Source: Myotis daubentonii
Lineage: Eukaryota; Chordata; Mammalia; Chiroptera; Vespertilionidae
DNA: 64,000 bases
Assembly: GCF_963259705.1 (NCBI RefSeq)
Contig: NC_081851.1
Location: 13,180,145-13,244,144, forward strand
Reading direction: 5' to 3'
Below are positions 10,868 to 23,457 of the stretch, piece after piece. The position numbers were made by a program, and so were the translations under genes. Numbering within the stretch: the first letter of the stretch is position 1; each line of letters starts with the position of its first letter. Under the pieces are notes generated by a model. The model was not told the DNA's origin and searched no databases. It saw only the letters and a program-made list of their open reading frames with translations.

Positions 10868-11075
10868 ACATGGCCGGTGTGGATCAGTTTGCTGGAGCAT
10901 CATTCTCTACACGGAAAGGCTGTGGGTTCAATTCCCGGTCAGGGCAAATACCTAGGTTGGGCATTCAGTCTCCAGGGGGAGTGTGTATGAGAGGCAACCA
11001 ATTGATGCTTTTCTCTCGCATCAATGATTCTCTCTCTCAAATCAATAAGCACATCCTTGCCATAGGATTTAAAGA
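10868..11075 (+). mobile_element. Ves SINE, diverged
   Basis: A sense-orientation Ves: head ggccggtgtggatcagttt, B box gggttcaattcccggtc, then caaccaattgatgc and tctctctcaaatcaataa. Confidence 0.85.
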
Positions 11076-11232
11076 AAAAGTGGGTTCCATTAGGTCGAAG
11101 AAAGTCATTCTCAAATTTTCAGTTATCAATTCTTAGCAACTTCTCCAATAGTTTCAAAGAATACCTTGAAGCTAACTAAACCAGCAATACCATTCTTTTC
11201 TTTATACAAGCAGGTTTACCGGCACCCGAGCC

Positions 11233-11444
11233 TTGTCGGCCTGGTTCAGTGGTTGAGTGTCAACCTATGAACCAGAACCAGGCAGTTATGGTTGGCTTCC
11301 AGGTCGGGGCCCATGTCCCAGTCGTGGCCTCCATCCCCAGTGCGGGGTGTCCAGGAGAGAGCCAATCAATGGTTCTCATCATTGGCGTTTCTCTTTCACG
11401 CTCCGTCTCCAGTTTTCTGTGAAGTCAATAAAAGTATATGTAAA
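11233..11444 (+). mobile_element. Ves SINE, diverged
   Basis: A sense-orientation Ves: head gtcggcctggttcagtggtt, a rearranged B-box region, gccaatcaatggttctc, and the end gtgaagtcaataaaagtat. Confidence 0.8.
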
Positions 11445-11856
11445 ATAAGAATTCTCCTCAAAAAAATTAACAAAGAAGTAAGGGTAGAGGATGCCCTGAC
11501 TGGAGAGGGCGGTGGGTCTCTGCTGTGGCCTCAAGTAAAAATACCTGGGGAGGTTACATAGACAAGCCGCTCTCCTGCTGGGCTAATGCCTCCGGTCCTG
11601 GTGGGCCCTCTTCCAAAGTGATCAGAAGGTCTATGGTGATTCTGCTGCTCAGCCGAGTCCAGCACCACTGGCTAAGTGTGGGGGATGCTGATCTCACAGG
11701 GACTCACTGCACACGGGCCCCTCACAGGGTCTCACCGCAGAAACACAGCTGCCATTTGATCCCTCGCAACTCTTGCTGACCAGGCCGGGCACCCGACTCA
11801 CGGCTCCAACTACCTCCCACCCTTCCACGGTGGGTCCACGTTCACAGGGAACTCAC

Positions 11857-13705
11857 TTCCCCTCTTAGCAATTTCCTCAGTTTCTCCACAGGCTCAGGCT
11901 CACAGCCCGGAATCCTCCGCATGTCAATGTTCTTCAGAACCAACATCGTGTCCAGCACACAGCGAACCTTAAAAACATAAAGAAAAGAAAGGGAGAGCCA
12001 TCCATTTCAAATGGCCATCACTTCAACTTGGGAAGAAACAAACCAACTCTGCACGTGGCCACCACTGCTGATAAACCCGATGGTCGCAGGCAGACCATCC
12101 CCACTCCAGCCTCTGCAGCCTTTTAACCTCCCCCGGCACCAGACCCCCGCCAGACCTCCACCGGGGCCTGGACCACTACCCACAGAGCTCCCCTTCCCTC
12201 TCCTGCTCCCCTCCACCCTCGTCCTCCCACTGGTTCCCCCCCCTCCCTGCACTCCTCCCTCCTGGCCCTGGGCTCTGAGCCACCCCTCCTCTCCACAACA
12301 TTGGCCAGTCCTTCTCCAACCCTTGCGTGTACACTCTTTAACTTTTCAAGTGGAAAGAATGTCACACTGAGAGAAAAGTTGCAAGCACAATTCAGAGACC
12401 TCCCAGACAAGCCTGTCTGAGATTTCCCCAAGTATTCACTTTTCAGTGAGAGCATTCTCACATCATCACACCCACCCCTTCACAGTGTCCACTGTGTATG
12501 TTAAGGGCTGTGCGTCCTCAGAGGGCTCAGACCACAGCACATCTCAGTGAGCATTTCGGGTTTCAGAATGGTCGCGTCCTCCCTTTTGAGCCTGTGTCTC
12601 CTGCATGCACTGCTGTCCACTAAAGGCTCAGCTGAGAACATGGGCTGACCCCACCTTCCCTCCCACCCATTCGCCGCCTGGTCAGTTCCAACTCCCACAC
12701 CCTCTCCCACACCCACATCCACTACCACAGAGCTAATCCTCCCACCACCGTCTCTGACCCCTGAAGGGGGTCTTCCTGCCTGACCACCTCCGTCTTCTAC
12801 GTTGTAGCCACGGTGACCGTTAGCACGAACCCTTCCCAGGCCATTTTCCCACTCAGAACCCTCCAGGTGTCTCCAGGATCAACGCCCAAGTCCTTGGAAC
12901 GGCCTCTGCCCTGCTCCCCTGTGGGACCAACAGGCACCCTCTCCCTACTCCTCACATATCCCTCGGGGCTCCCCTGCCCTCCCCTATCTCTGATCTGCAC
13001 AAAAGGAAAAGAGGCAGGAGCTCTGCTCAGCCCTGTGTTCTACAAGGGGAAACTGAGGCTTGGAAGACTCAGGTCACATTGCTGTGCACTGCTGAGCCAG
13101 AAGTCCAGGTCGCTGACACCTGAGCCCCGAGCCACACGGCCTTCCTCAGTGAACATTTGTTGAACAGATGAGTGTGAATTAAATCGATTCTTAACTCACA
13201 AAATACCCGAGTTTTAGTAAAGGAATAAGGTTTGCTCACACACTCACGATAAAAATATCTTCATCCCCGGAGCAGACGATAACAGATGGGCTAGGGCATG
13301 GCCCACAGCATTTCCCCACTTATTTCACCTGCTGCTCAGCATCTGCGCACTTAGGCACTTAGGAGGCAGCTCGAGGGACCCACCGTCCCTGGTCTGGTCC
13401 CGGAACGTGCTGCCTGCCCCGCTGGCTTTGCCCTGGTCTCTCTGATCATTGCCAGGGACACAGCATCGTGTTTTCTCAATGAAAATCCCCATTTCTCAGC
13501 CTGAACAGGATCAGTTCCTTATCTTTCTCTGTGAAAGTTCCAGTCAGTTTTTCCAACATGTAGGAGATGAGGAGAGACTGTACCAGGTGGAAGTCATACA
13601 TCAGTGCAAGGATGGTGAGCCAGCTGCCACCCTCTGTGCCTGGCTTCCCTTTCTATAGACGTCATCGAACTTCCTCAGCGCGGCCTCCAGAGAGGGAGCT
13701 CAGAC
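11857..13705 (-). pseudogene. NOM1: NOM1 fragment, unprocessed pseudogene (two exons plus intron)
   Basis: The parent is nucleolar MIF4G-domain protein 1, a ribosome-biogenesis factor. The upstream exon (about 13393-13705) reads SLEAALRKFDDVYRKGS. After a frameshift it continues YDFHLVQSLLI and KLTGTFTEKDKELIL, and after another RKHDAVSLAMI and KASGAGSTFRDQTR. The downstream exon (11857-11967, acceptor tgtttttaag, donor gtgagt) reads VRCVLDTMLVLKNIDMRRIP then EPEPVEKLRKLL. These are consecutive parts of the NOM1 MIF4G region. The 1.4 kb between them is a retained intron, so this is a duplicated genomic piece and not a retrocopy. At least two frameshifts and the missing rest of the gene make it a pseudogene. 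Confidence 0.88.
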
Positions 13706-13994
13706 CTGCAAGAGTGAAACAGACCCAGCGTCATCGCACACACCTGACCATCGTGGCAGCGCGCTCCTCTCAGAGACCCTTCTTGTCATCCAGCTGAGGC
13801 GTTTATGCTGAAAGAGTCAGTCCTTTTAAAACCAGCGCATCAACTGGTAGGACACTCACGGCCACGGGACATACCCTGTAACACCCGGTCTGAGTGTGCA
13901 GGGTTGGCACAGGGCCACGTGGACTGCTGGCTGCAGCCCAGAGCAACCCGCCACAGCACTGGGACCTGCCTGCGAGCCACCCTCTCGCCTTCTC

Positions 13995-16900
13995 AGTCCA
14001 GTTACCAATGATATCAAAGAAGAAATTAAAAACATCCTGGAAACTAATGACAATGAAAACACAACAATCCAAAACCTATGGGACACAATGAAAGCAGTCC
14101 TGAGAGGGAAGTTTATAGCTCTACAGGCCTATCTCAAAAAAAAAGAAAAAATGGTAGTAAATCATCTAACTCTACAACTCAAAGAATTAGAAAGAGAGCA
14201 ACAAGAAAACCCCAGAGTGAGCAAAAGGAAGGAGATGATAAAGATTAGAGCAGAAATAAGGACACAGAGACCAAAAAAAAAAACAAAAAACAATACAGAA
14301 CATCAATGAAACCAAGAGCTGGTTCTTTGAAAGGATAAACAAGATTGACAAACTGCTAGCAACACTCACCAAGAAGCAAAGAGAGAGGACCCAAATAAAC
14401 AAAATCAGAAACGATAGAGGCGAAATAACAACAGACCCCACAGAAATACAAATGATTGTTAAAAAATACTATGGGCAGCTCTACTCCAACAAACTAGACA
14501 ACCTGGAGGAAATGGACAAATACCTAGAAAAATACAACATTCCACAACTCAATCAGGAAGAATCTAAAAATCTCAATAGGCCTATACTATGGAAGAAATT
14601 GCAGCAGTCATCAAAAAGCTTCCATCAAACAAAAGCCCAGGACCAGACGGCTTCACAGGGGAGTTTTACCAAACATTCAAGGAAGAACTAAAACCTATCC
14701 TCCTCAGACTACTACAAAAAATTCAAGAGGAAGGAACACTTCCAAGCTCATTCTATGAAGCCAGCATCACCCTAATACCAAAACCAGGTAAAGACAACAC
14801 AATGAAAGAGAATTACAGGCCAATATCCCTCATGAACATAGATGCCAAAATCCTCAACCCAATCTTAGCACATCGGATCCAGCAGTACATCAGAAGGATC
14901 ATACACCATGACCAAGTAGGATTTATCCCAGGGATGCAAGGATGGTACAATATCTGCAAATCAATAAACGTGATACATCACATAAACAAATTGAAAGAAA
15001 AAAACCCATATGGCATATCAGTTGATGCAGAAAAAGCATTTGACAAAATCCAACACGCATTTTTGATAAAAACTCTCAGCAAGATGGGAGTAGAAGGATC
15101 ATACCTCAACATAATAAAAGCCATATATGACAGGCCCACAGCCAACATCATACTCAATGGACAAAAACTAACACCATTTCCCCTATGGACAGGAACAAGA
15201 CAGGGATGCCCACTCTCAGCACTCCTGTTCAACATAGTACTGGAAGTATTAGCCATTGCAATTAGACAAGAAGTAGAAATAAAAGACATCGAAACTGGAA
15301 AAGAGGAAGTAAAACTGTCCTTATTTGAAGACGACATGATATTATACATACAAAACACTAGAGACTCCATCAAAAAACTACTAGACTTAATACACGAATT
15401 TGGCAATGTAGCAGGATACAAAATTAACCCAAGATATCTGAGGCATTTCTATACACCAAAAGTGAACTTTCAGAAAGAGAAACTAAAAAAACAATCCCAT
15501 TTACCATCGCACCAAAATAATTAAGCTACCTAGGAATAAACTTAACTGAAGAGGTAAAAGACCTCTACTCAGAAAACTACAGGACGTTGAAAAAAGAGAT
15601 AGAGGAAGACATAAACAGATGGAAGAACATACCGTGTTCATGGATTGGTAGAATCAACATCATTAAAATGTCCATACTACCCAAAGCAATCTATAAATTC
15701 AACGCACTTCCCATTAAAATAACAACGACATACTTCACAGACCTAGAACAAACTCTCCAAAAATTCATCTGGAATAAAAAAAAGACCCCGAATAGCAGCA
15801 ACAATCCTGAGAAAGAACAAAGTAGGTGGGATCTCAATACCAGATATCAAGATGTATTAAAAAAGCCAATGTTCTAAAAACTGCCCGGTACTGGCACAAG
15901 AACAGACATATAGAGCAATGGAATAGAACAGAGAGCCCAGAAATTGGCCCGTACCAATATGCTCAATTAATATTTGACAAAGGAGGCAAAAACATACAAT
16001 GGAGTCAAGATAGTCTCTTCAATAAATGGTGTTGGGAAAATTGGATAGATATATGCAAGAAAATGAAACTAGACCACTAACTTACACCATACACAAAAAT
16101 AATCTCAAAATGGATAAAGGACTTAAATGTACTACAGGAAACCATGAAAATTCTAGAAGAATCCAATGGCAACAAAATCTCAGACATATGCCGAAGCAAT
16201 TTCTTCACTGATACAGCTCCTCCTAGGACACTTGAAACTAAAGAGAAATGAACAAATGGGACTACATCAAAATAAAAAGCTTCTGCACAGCAAAAGAAAC
16301 CATCAACAAAACAATGAGAAAACACACTGCGTGGGCAAACATATTTGCCAATGTCATATCTGATAAGGGCCTAATCTCCAAAATTTATAGAGAACTCATA
16401 CAACTTAACAAAAGAAGATAAACAATCCAATCAAAAAATGGGCAAATGATCTAAATAGACTCCTTTCAAAAGAGGACATTCAGAAATCCAAGAGACATGA
16501 AAACATGCTCAAAGTCACTAATCATCCGAGAGATGCAATTCAAAACAACAATGAGGTAACATCTCACACCTGTCAGACTGGCTATCATCAACAATTCAAC
16601 AAACGACAAGTGCTGGAGAGGATGTGGAGAAAAAGGAGCACTTGTGCACTGCTAGTGGGAATGCAGACTGGTGCAGCCACTATGGAAGACACTATGGAGT
16701 TTCCTCAAAAAACTAAAAATGGAACTTCCATTTGACCCTGTGATCCCACTTCTTGGAATATATCCCAAGAAACCAGAAACACCAATCAGAAAGGATATAT
16801 GTACCCCTCCGTTCATAGCATCACAATTCACCATAGCTAAGATCTGGAAACAGCCTAAGTGCCCATCAGTAGATGATTGGATTAGAAAACAGTGGTACAT

Positions 16901-17325
16901 CTACACGATGGAATACTATGCTGCTGTAAAAAAGAAGGAACTCTTACCATTTGCAACGGCATGGATGGAACTGGAGAGTATTATGCTAAGTGAAATAAGC
17001 CAGTCGATGAAGGAAAAGTACCACATGATCTCACTCATTCATGGATAATAGAGACCATTATAATCTTTTGAACAATAATAGATACAGAGGCAGAGCAGCC
17101 TCAAACAGATTGTCAACTGCAACGGGAAGGCCGGGGAGGGTTGGGGGGCAGGAGGGAGTGGGGTAAGAGATCAACCGAAGGACTTGTATGCATGCATATA
17201 AGCATAACCAATGGACATAAGACACTGGGGAGTAGGGGAGGCCAGGGGATTGTCATGGGCAGGGGGAAAAAAGGGACACATATGTAATACCCTTTGTAAT
17301 ATTGTAAGAAATAAAAAACAAAAAC
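13995..17325 (+). mobile_element. 5'-truncated L1 (ORF2 onward)
   Basis: It starts inside ORF2 (the segment between endonuclease and reverse transcriptase) and runs through the RT domain to the C-terminus, the 3' UTR and an A-rich end. The longest intact piece is 14589-15524 (311 codons). It includes the fingers region ([17 protein letters not shown]) and the palm motif read as [12 protein letters not shown], where L1 normally has FADD. Later parts are broken by stops and frameshifts. ORF1, the endonuclease and the 5' UTR are absent. It is dead. Confidence 0.95.
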
Positions 17326-17330
17326 AAAAT

Positions 17331-17965
17331 AAAACCTAAAAATGGAACTCCCATTTGACCCTGTGATCCCTCTTCTAGGAAGATATTCCTAGAAAACAGA
17401 AACACCAATCAGAAAGGATATATGCACCCCTCTGTTCATAGCAGCACAATTCACCATAGCTAAGATCTGGAAACAGCCTAAGTGCCCATCCGTAGATGAA
17501 TGGATTAGAAAACTGTGGTACATCTACACGATGGAATACTATGCTGCTGTAAAAAAGAAGGAACTCTTACCATTTGCAACGGCATGGATGGAACTGGAGA
17601 GCATTATGCTAAGTGAAATAAGCCAGTCAATGAAGGAAAAATACCACATGATCTCACTCATTTGTGGATTATAAAGAACAACATAGACTGATGAAAAGGG
17701 ACAAATCCAAAGACTGAGAAACAGCAATCAGGCTATCAATCCCCAGAAGGAAAGTCGGGGAGGGAGGGGGTAATGGGAAGAGATCAAGCAAAGGACTTGT
17801 ATACACGCATAGAAGCCAAACCAATGGACATACATGGACAACATGGGGATGGGAGCATGAGTGTGCGGGGAGTGGGGCGTGGAGTCGGGGGCGGAGGTTG
17901 GGGGTTAATGGGGGGGGATGAGGACACATTTGTAATACCTTCACTAATATTTTTTTAAAAAAATG
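17331..17965 (+). mobile_element. second L1 3' end, head-to-tail with the first
   Basis: A separate L1 insertion starts at aaaaatggaactcccattt, repeating the last part of ORF2 (SIGKEYHM-type region), followed by its own 3' UTR ending in ggacacatttgtaatacc. Its 3' UTR differs from that of the preceding L1, so this is not a simple duplication of it. Confidence 0.9.
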
Positions 17966-18307
17966 CAAGGACATTTAGGCAATGCCAAAAAAAAATCAAG
18001 TACATATATCACTTTAAAAATGATTAACAAAAACAAATTTTACAGGAGTTATTTATAAAACAGAAAAGGAACTAATAAAATGAACCCAGACTCAGATCTT
18101 TGCACTAGTAATAAATTACATTAGGTGAGATACATCTGAACTGAACTGGATTCATCAGAAAAGTCAGTGAAATTTCGGGTACCAATGACCTTTTAGGACA
18201 TGTGACCTTGTCAGAGCATTTCACACGTAGTCCCTCACCTGCCCCTCAGACAGACAAGGCAACAACTCAGATACATGCTTCCATCTTCTTCAAGATCTCA
18301 AGGCCCA

Positions 18308-18622
18308 TCCTACATAATAAAAGTCTAATATGCAAATTGACCAAACGGTGGAACGACTGGACACTATGATGCACACTGACCACTTGGGGGCAGGAACTTC
18401 CCCCTGGTGGTCAGTGTGCTCCCACAGGGGGAGCACCGCTCACCCAGAAACCAGCCTCACAGCTGGTGAGCACAGTGGTGGTGGTGGGAGCCTCTTTGCC
18501 TCCGTGGCAGCGCTAAGGATGTCTGACTGCTGACTTCTCCCAAGGGTTCCTGGACTGCAAGAGGGTGCAGGCTGAGCTGAGGGACCACCCCCATGCACGA
18601 TTTTCGTGCACTGGGCCTCTAG
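18308..18622 (+). mobile_element. HeliBat-type Helitron (non-autonomous, complete)
   Basis: It starts TCCTACATAATAAAAG and has tctaatatgcaaattgacc, a ctgaccacttgggggcag block, the 3' hairpin gcacgattttcgtgc and the end gggcctCTAG. It is preceded by A and followed by T, and is 315 bp long. It is better preserved than the copy at 6573. Confidence 0.95.
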
Positions 18623-19788
18623 TACATTATATTCTTCCTGCAACTTATTTCTTTAAAATGCCACTGTAGAGCTTAGCCCCACAATATACATAAAAGAATG
18701 AAACACAATGAAAATTTATGGTCAAAATTGGCATCTTTCAAAGGAATAATCAATTTTTATTTTCAACAAATGTATTTTAGAATCGCACTTCTAAAACTAA
18801 GCTTTAAAAGTAATTAGAAATTACCCCAAACATGTCAGCTTAGGTCAAATTCAATCCACTGCCCTCCAAGCCCCTACTGCTAGGCAGATAGCAGTATCTC
18901 ACGGGCATCCCCGTGGTTTTCCACATACGAAAGTTCCCTTCTCCCTCAACACCTAATACACATGAATTTATTTAAACTCGCCCTAAAGTAGTATGTATTA
19001 TCAACCTGGACTCTTGGAGTACAAACTCCTTCTGACTATTATCTTGTGTTTAAGGGGAGACTGCATTTTATTTATTCTAAGGTCCCGAGGAGAGTTTGGA
19101 GCCAGATGTAATAGAGAAAATAATGGCTGAAAAATCCCAAAATCTGGCAAAAGACATAAGCTACAGATTTAATAAGCTACACAAACCCCAACTAGGATAA
19201 ACCCAAGAAATCCATGCCGAGATACAACTATTTTACTCACAGTTCAGATGAAAGAACACCACTTTTCTTGAATCATGAGTTTGATGTCTACCAGGATAAG
19301 CTAAGCAAAACCCACCAACCCCTTCAGAGCTTGTCTGTTTTCAGTGTCCTGACCAAAGTGTACATCAGCACCAAGGACAGGGCCCATTCTCCTTGACCAG
19401 CCACATCTCAAAGGCTGACCTCATCTGCATCTCCTAGGGCTGAAAGCAAGCCTGCCCTTTGTTCCAGAGGCCGACATGCTCTTCCAAAACTGTTCCCTAC
19501 ACACCAAGGAACAAGGGCAGACAGTGCTCTGTGCAAGACAAGCAGAACCATGGGGGAGCCCCAGAGGACTGTCTCCCATCAGGCAACATGTAACTTTCAC
19601 TTTCAAGAAATTGTGTTATGAATGAGCACCCTCTCCAATAGGAACGTTCTTCTATACAAGTCAACTGAGGACGGAGAACGTGATTTGATAAAGGACATGG
19701 CATATATTCCTTGCTGTTATCACTAACCTAGTACACATTCCTGGCTATCTGACAGCTTCTGCAGTCAGGAGCAGGGCATGGCATAAGC
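18623..19788. other. no recognisable gene
   Basis: Intergenic sequence; small open frames only and no repeat that I could name. Confidence 0.35.
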
Positions 19789-20013
19789 CAGCCGTGGGCA
19801 AACTACGGCCTGCAGGGCGGATCTGGCCCATTTGAAATGAATAAAACTAAAAAAAAAAAAAAAAAAAAAAAAGACCGTACCCTTTTATGTAATGATGTTT
19901 ACTTTGAATTTATATTAGTTCACACAAACACTCCATCCATGCTTTTGTTCCGGCCCTCCGGTCCAGTTTAAGAACCCATTGTGGCCCTCAAGACAAAAAG
20001 TTTGCCCACCCCT
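19789..20013. mobile_element. non-autonomous hAT element
   Basis: The ends are near-perfect inverted repeats: cagccgtgggcaaacta at the left and tttgcccacccct at the right. The flanking 8-mers gcataagc and ggttaagc agree at 6 of 8 positions, consistent with a decayed 8-bp hAT target duplication. There is no transposase. An internal A-run lies at 19851-19872. Confidence 0.8.
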
Positions 20014-21177
20014 GGTTAAGCGGTCCCTCTGATTTGGGGCTCACAAGACCAGGGTTTTGGCTGAGACTGTGGTCTCCCCTGAGTGTCCAGGAGGAAAGGA
20101 GATGCTTCCAATCTCACCCCAGTTGTGGGCAGAATTCGGTTTCCTGCAGGTGTAGGACTGCGGGGTGGATCTCCTGTGGCTGCGGCTGCAGGCAACCTCA
20201 GCTCCGAGAGGCCACAGGGAGCTTCTTGACCCGTGGGACACTTGCTGCTGCAGAGCCCACAGAGCAAAGGGCCAGCAACTCCAGCTGAATGGGCGCTGCA
20301 GTCTGTGTGAGGAACCCGTCAATGTGTCCTTGCCCCACGGTGGACATGTGCTCTCCTGCTGTCTTCAGATGTTTTCCTGGATGGGGCTGGATGGGATCAG
20401 AATCAGTGGGGTGGATGCCAGGGTGTCCTACCAAAAGCCACCATTTGGGGTTGAGTGACAGTGTGTGTGTGAGGAGGGTGTGGGCACGAGGAGCCTTTGG
20501 ATTTAGAAACTTGAGAGAAGTGGCCGCTGAATTGTCATTGAGTGATCTGACTGGGTGTGTCTCTGTCCCACAGCCTGACCATTCCCTGACCCAAGGCCCT
20601 GATGGTCAGCAAGTGGAGCAGGGTCCCAGGACAGGAAGCATTAACTGGGCTTTTCCCCAAAGGCCTCGGCTGGAAGCCCAGCGTCACCGCCCATGGAACC
20701 ACCAGGGAGGAGGCGTGTTCTCCTGAGAGCTGGGGCTGCATCTGTGATTCTTGGGGGCAGGAGTCCTGCAGCTGTGGGTGCCGGGTTTGCATTTCCTCCA
20801 GCTCCCACTCTAGCACCCAAACTAGCCGTCCCTGACCAGGCCCTTCAGGGACTTCCACCCTCTGCCCTGTGCACAGGTGCAGGCCCAGGTTCATGCAGCT
20901 CAGCCCAGGGCCCTGCGGGCCACCGCAGGGAAGTTCCTGTGCCCTTTGCGGGCAGTGGGTGAGAACCTGTGTGGCAGGTGTGCCCACTCAGTCACACAGG
21001 ACAATCTCCTTGCACCTGAGAGAGAAGAAATGAGACTTCACTGGCTCCTTCCTGCCTTATTCCTACAGATCAAACTTTGCCCCCTGTATCCTCAGGCCAG
21101 GGAAATACGGGGATAGTTTGCTTTTAGGGAAATGACCGTAGAGAACGGCAGGCCACTCTAAATTCTAAGAGTGACTC
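20014..21177. other. no recognisable gene
   Basis: A moderately GC-rich stretch with several overlapping open frames (up to about 150 codons) on both strands. None shows a family motif or conserved splice structure. Confidence 0.3.
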
Positions 21178-21508
21178 TGTCTTAGTGTTTGGGCTGCTAT
21201 GACAAAAATACCATAAACCGCATGGCTTATAAGCAACAATTTATTGCTCATGGTTCTGCAGGCTGGGAAGTCCAAGATCACGGTGCTGGTAGTTTCAGTG
21301 TCTGCTGAGGGCCTGCTTTCTGGCTCATTGCCAACCTTCCCTTCACTGGGTCCTCACTTTGTGGAAGGGGCACGAATGCCAGTCAGGAATGCTCCACTCT
21401 CATGACCTAAGCACCTCCTCCACACACCATCACATACAGCATATGGTTTCCACATGGGAATTTTGGGGCGGGGTGGGGGGGGGGCAAGTATTCAGTCCTC
21501 TCAGCACA
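21178..21508 (-). mobile_element. MaLR-type LTR (ERVL-MaLR)
   Basis: The reverse complement of the familiar mammalian MaLR LTR end: tgtcttagtgtttgggctgc, atggcttataagcaaca, ctgcaggctgggaagtcc and catgacctaagcacctcc. An ancient element shared by many mammals. Edges are approximate. Confidence 0.85.
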
Positions 21509-21771
21509 TTCCTTCTTGTATTGAAGTCTTCTGAGAAGAGGCATTTCAGCTAAACCCTGAGGGCTGGCATTCCAAATAAAGAAATGAGGATGTACCCAGA
21601 TCCCAAGACCACAAAGTGCAAATTGTGTTTGGGGATGCTCAGGAGATGATCTTAGTGCAGACATAGGTTTCAGCCAATTTTATATTTCTGGATAAAGAAT
21701 TTGAACTTGATTTCTTAGGCCATAAGTTGTCTATTGAAAAAAAATATATATATATATACAGTTTTCACCTG

Positions 21772-21985
21772 AGGATATATTTATTTATTTATTTATTTAT
21801 TTAGAAAGAGAGAGAGAGAAAGAGAGAGACATCTATGTGAGAGAGAAACTTCAATCAATTGCCTCCTGCATGCCCCTCACCCGGGATCAAACTGCAACCT
21901 AGGTATGTGCCCTGACTGGAAATCAAACGCTCAACCTTTTTTGGTTACAAGAGGACACTCAACCAATTGAACAACCGGGTCAGAG
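21772..21985 (-). mobile_element. Ves SINE with (TTTA)n tail
   Basis: An antisense Ves: a tttatttatttatt tail, a gagagagaaagagagag tract, caattgcctcctgcatgccc, and a diverged head ending aacaaccgggtcagagc. Confidence 0.85.
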
Positions 21986-22001
21986 CTCCATTGATATTTT
22001 T

Positions 22002-22213
22002 TAAAAATATATATTTCTTTATTGATTTCAGAGAGGAAGGGAGGAGAGATAGAAACATCAATGATGTGAGCGAATCATAGATCACCTGCCTTCTGCACAC
22101 CCCCTACTGGGGATGGAGCCTGCAACCCAGGCATATGCCCTTGGCCTGGATCGAACCTGGGAACCCTCAGTCCACAGGCTGACTCTGTATACACTGAGCC
22201 AAGCCGGCTAGGG
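22002..22213 (-). mobile_element. Ves SINE with 16-bp target duplication
   Basis: A complete antisense Ves flanked on both sides by ctccattgatattttt (21986-22001 and 22214-22229). It inserted right next to the older SINE. Confidence 0.95.
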
Positions 22214-22494
22214 CTCCATTGATATTTTTAACCTAGACATCCTATGCAGTGGGAGAGCAGAGCTCAGGAAAGTTTTCTAGTTTCCATCAGTGTGAGATTG
22301 TACAGCTAAGTCCACGGAGAGGGAGGGCCGGTAAAGCTGGGGTGCTTCATCCAGGTCTAGGGGTCACCTGGGGGTGTGTCTGTGAAGCTCAGAAATTGCA
22401 CACCATGTTTCTGTGAGGACCTCTGTGTCTTTCCTGCACTTTTCACAGGGTCTGGCCCTACAGGGTGAAGGAGCACCAGCAGAGAGGAAATCAG

Positions 22495-23300
22495 CGCGCC
22501 ACTCACCGCCCCAGTCCCACGGGGGAGCGAGCAGAACTGGCCTGGAAGTGCAGCAGCTCCCGGTGGAGGCAGCTCAGGCTCATAGTGACAGGACCTGGCG
22601 CAGATGGAGAGGCTAGGACGGTCTGGTCACAGCTCAGACTCCTGCTGACCGGGTCCTGCTTCCAGGCTCCATGCGGCTCTGGGGATGGAGGCGGTACCGG
22701 TGGGCGGACCCAGCATCCTCCCTGAGTCGAGCTGAGCTGGACCAGGGACTGCAGCGCCTCCAGGGAGACCCGGTGCTTCAAGGCCCCGCCCCCGGGCCCC
22801 GCGGGAAGCAGGACGGGAAATTCAGTTGGGTCCCATCCTTTGGTTTTGGATCCAGAGCTAATGCCCGTGGTCCTCGGCTGCCGCTCGCTGGTTCTCGGGA
22901 GCGGGGGGCGGAGGGGGAGGAAACGCTGCAGCGGCGGCGGAGTCCCCGTGACTGACTCTGCTGTGGCCCTGGGGGCGCAGCCAGGCTCCCGCGCCTCACG
23001 CTTCCCGAGTGACTCAGGCGAGGCCCAGCCTGCGGCGCTGCTGGTCGCCGCGTGTCCCTGACCCCGCACCGGACCGCCCAGGGCGGCCTGGCCTGGGCTC
23101 CCTGCTGCCCCTCCCCGCGCCGCCCCCTGGCCTCCTTCCCAGCTGAGCGCGGTGTCCCTGCAGCCTCAGCTCAGGGCGGGCCTGCCCAGCGGCCGGCGCT
23201 GCTGAGGCCCATCTCAGCCCGCGGGTCTTGCAGACCCTAAGGCCCTGGACACGGCCCTTCCGCCCAGACCCGGCGCCGGTGCCTCCTGTGCCTTCGGGTC
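22495..23300. promoter_or_regulatory. CpG-island-like block
   Basis: CpG dinucleotides are frequent across about 800 bases (for example gcggcggcggag, ccccgcccccgggccccgcg, gaggcggtaccgg), unlike the CpG-poor surroundings. GC boxes (gggcgg, ccgccc) are present. Such blocks usually mark promoters. A candidate first coding exon on the minus strand ends at 22507. No gene body continuing from it was recognised, so this may be an orphan promoter. Confidence 0.5.
22507..22583 (-). CDS. candidate first coding exon next to the CpG block
   Basis: An ATG at 22583 opens MSLSCLHRELLHFQ and reaches a strong donor GGGGCG|gtgagt after 77 nt. An upstream open frame extends into the CpG block. No family was recognised and no second exon could be found, so this is weak. 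Confidence 0.25.
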
Positions 23301-23457
23301 CCCGCCAGCTGCCTGGTGTGCTCTTGGCAGGTCCGCAGGTCCGTGTTCCCAGGAAGCGAGGCCGCAGTCTCCCTGCCAGCGCATCAGTTCAATGCGGTGC
23401 TGTTATAGGGCCCTGGGAAGCACGCACACAGCTGGGGCTGCAAAGAACTAAATATAC

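Noticed and set aside
10868..11444. tRNA genes (A and B box matches in many places)
   Set aside because: All such matches sit in Ves SINE heads followed by SINE bodies; none folds as an intact tRNA.
14589..15524. Possible domesticated reverse transcriptase
   Set aside because: It is ordinary L1 ORF2 in a 5'-truncated, frameshifted copy with an altered FADD motif and an L1 3' UTR.
20535..20987. Minus-strand 150-codon open frame as a gene
   Set aside because: GC-rich chance frame with overlapping frames on the other strand; no domain, promoter or splice evidence.
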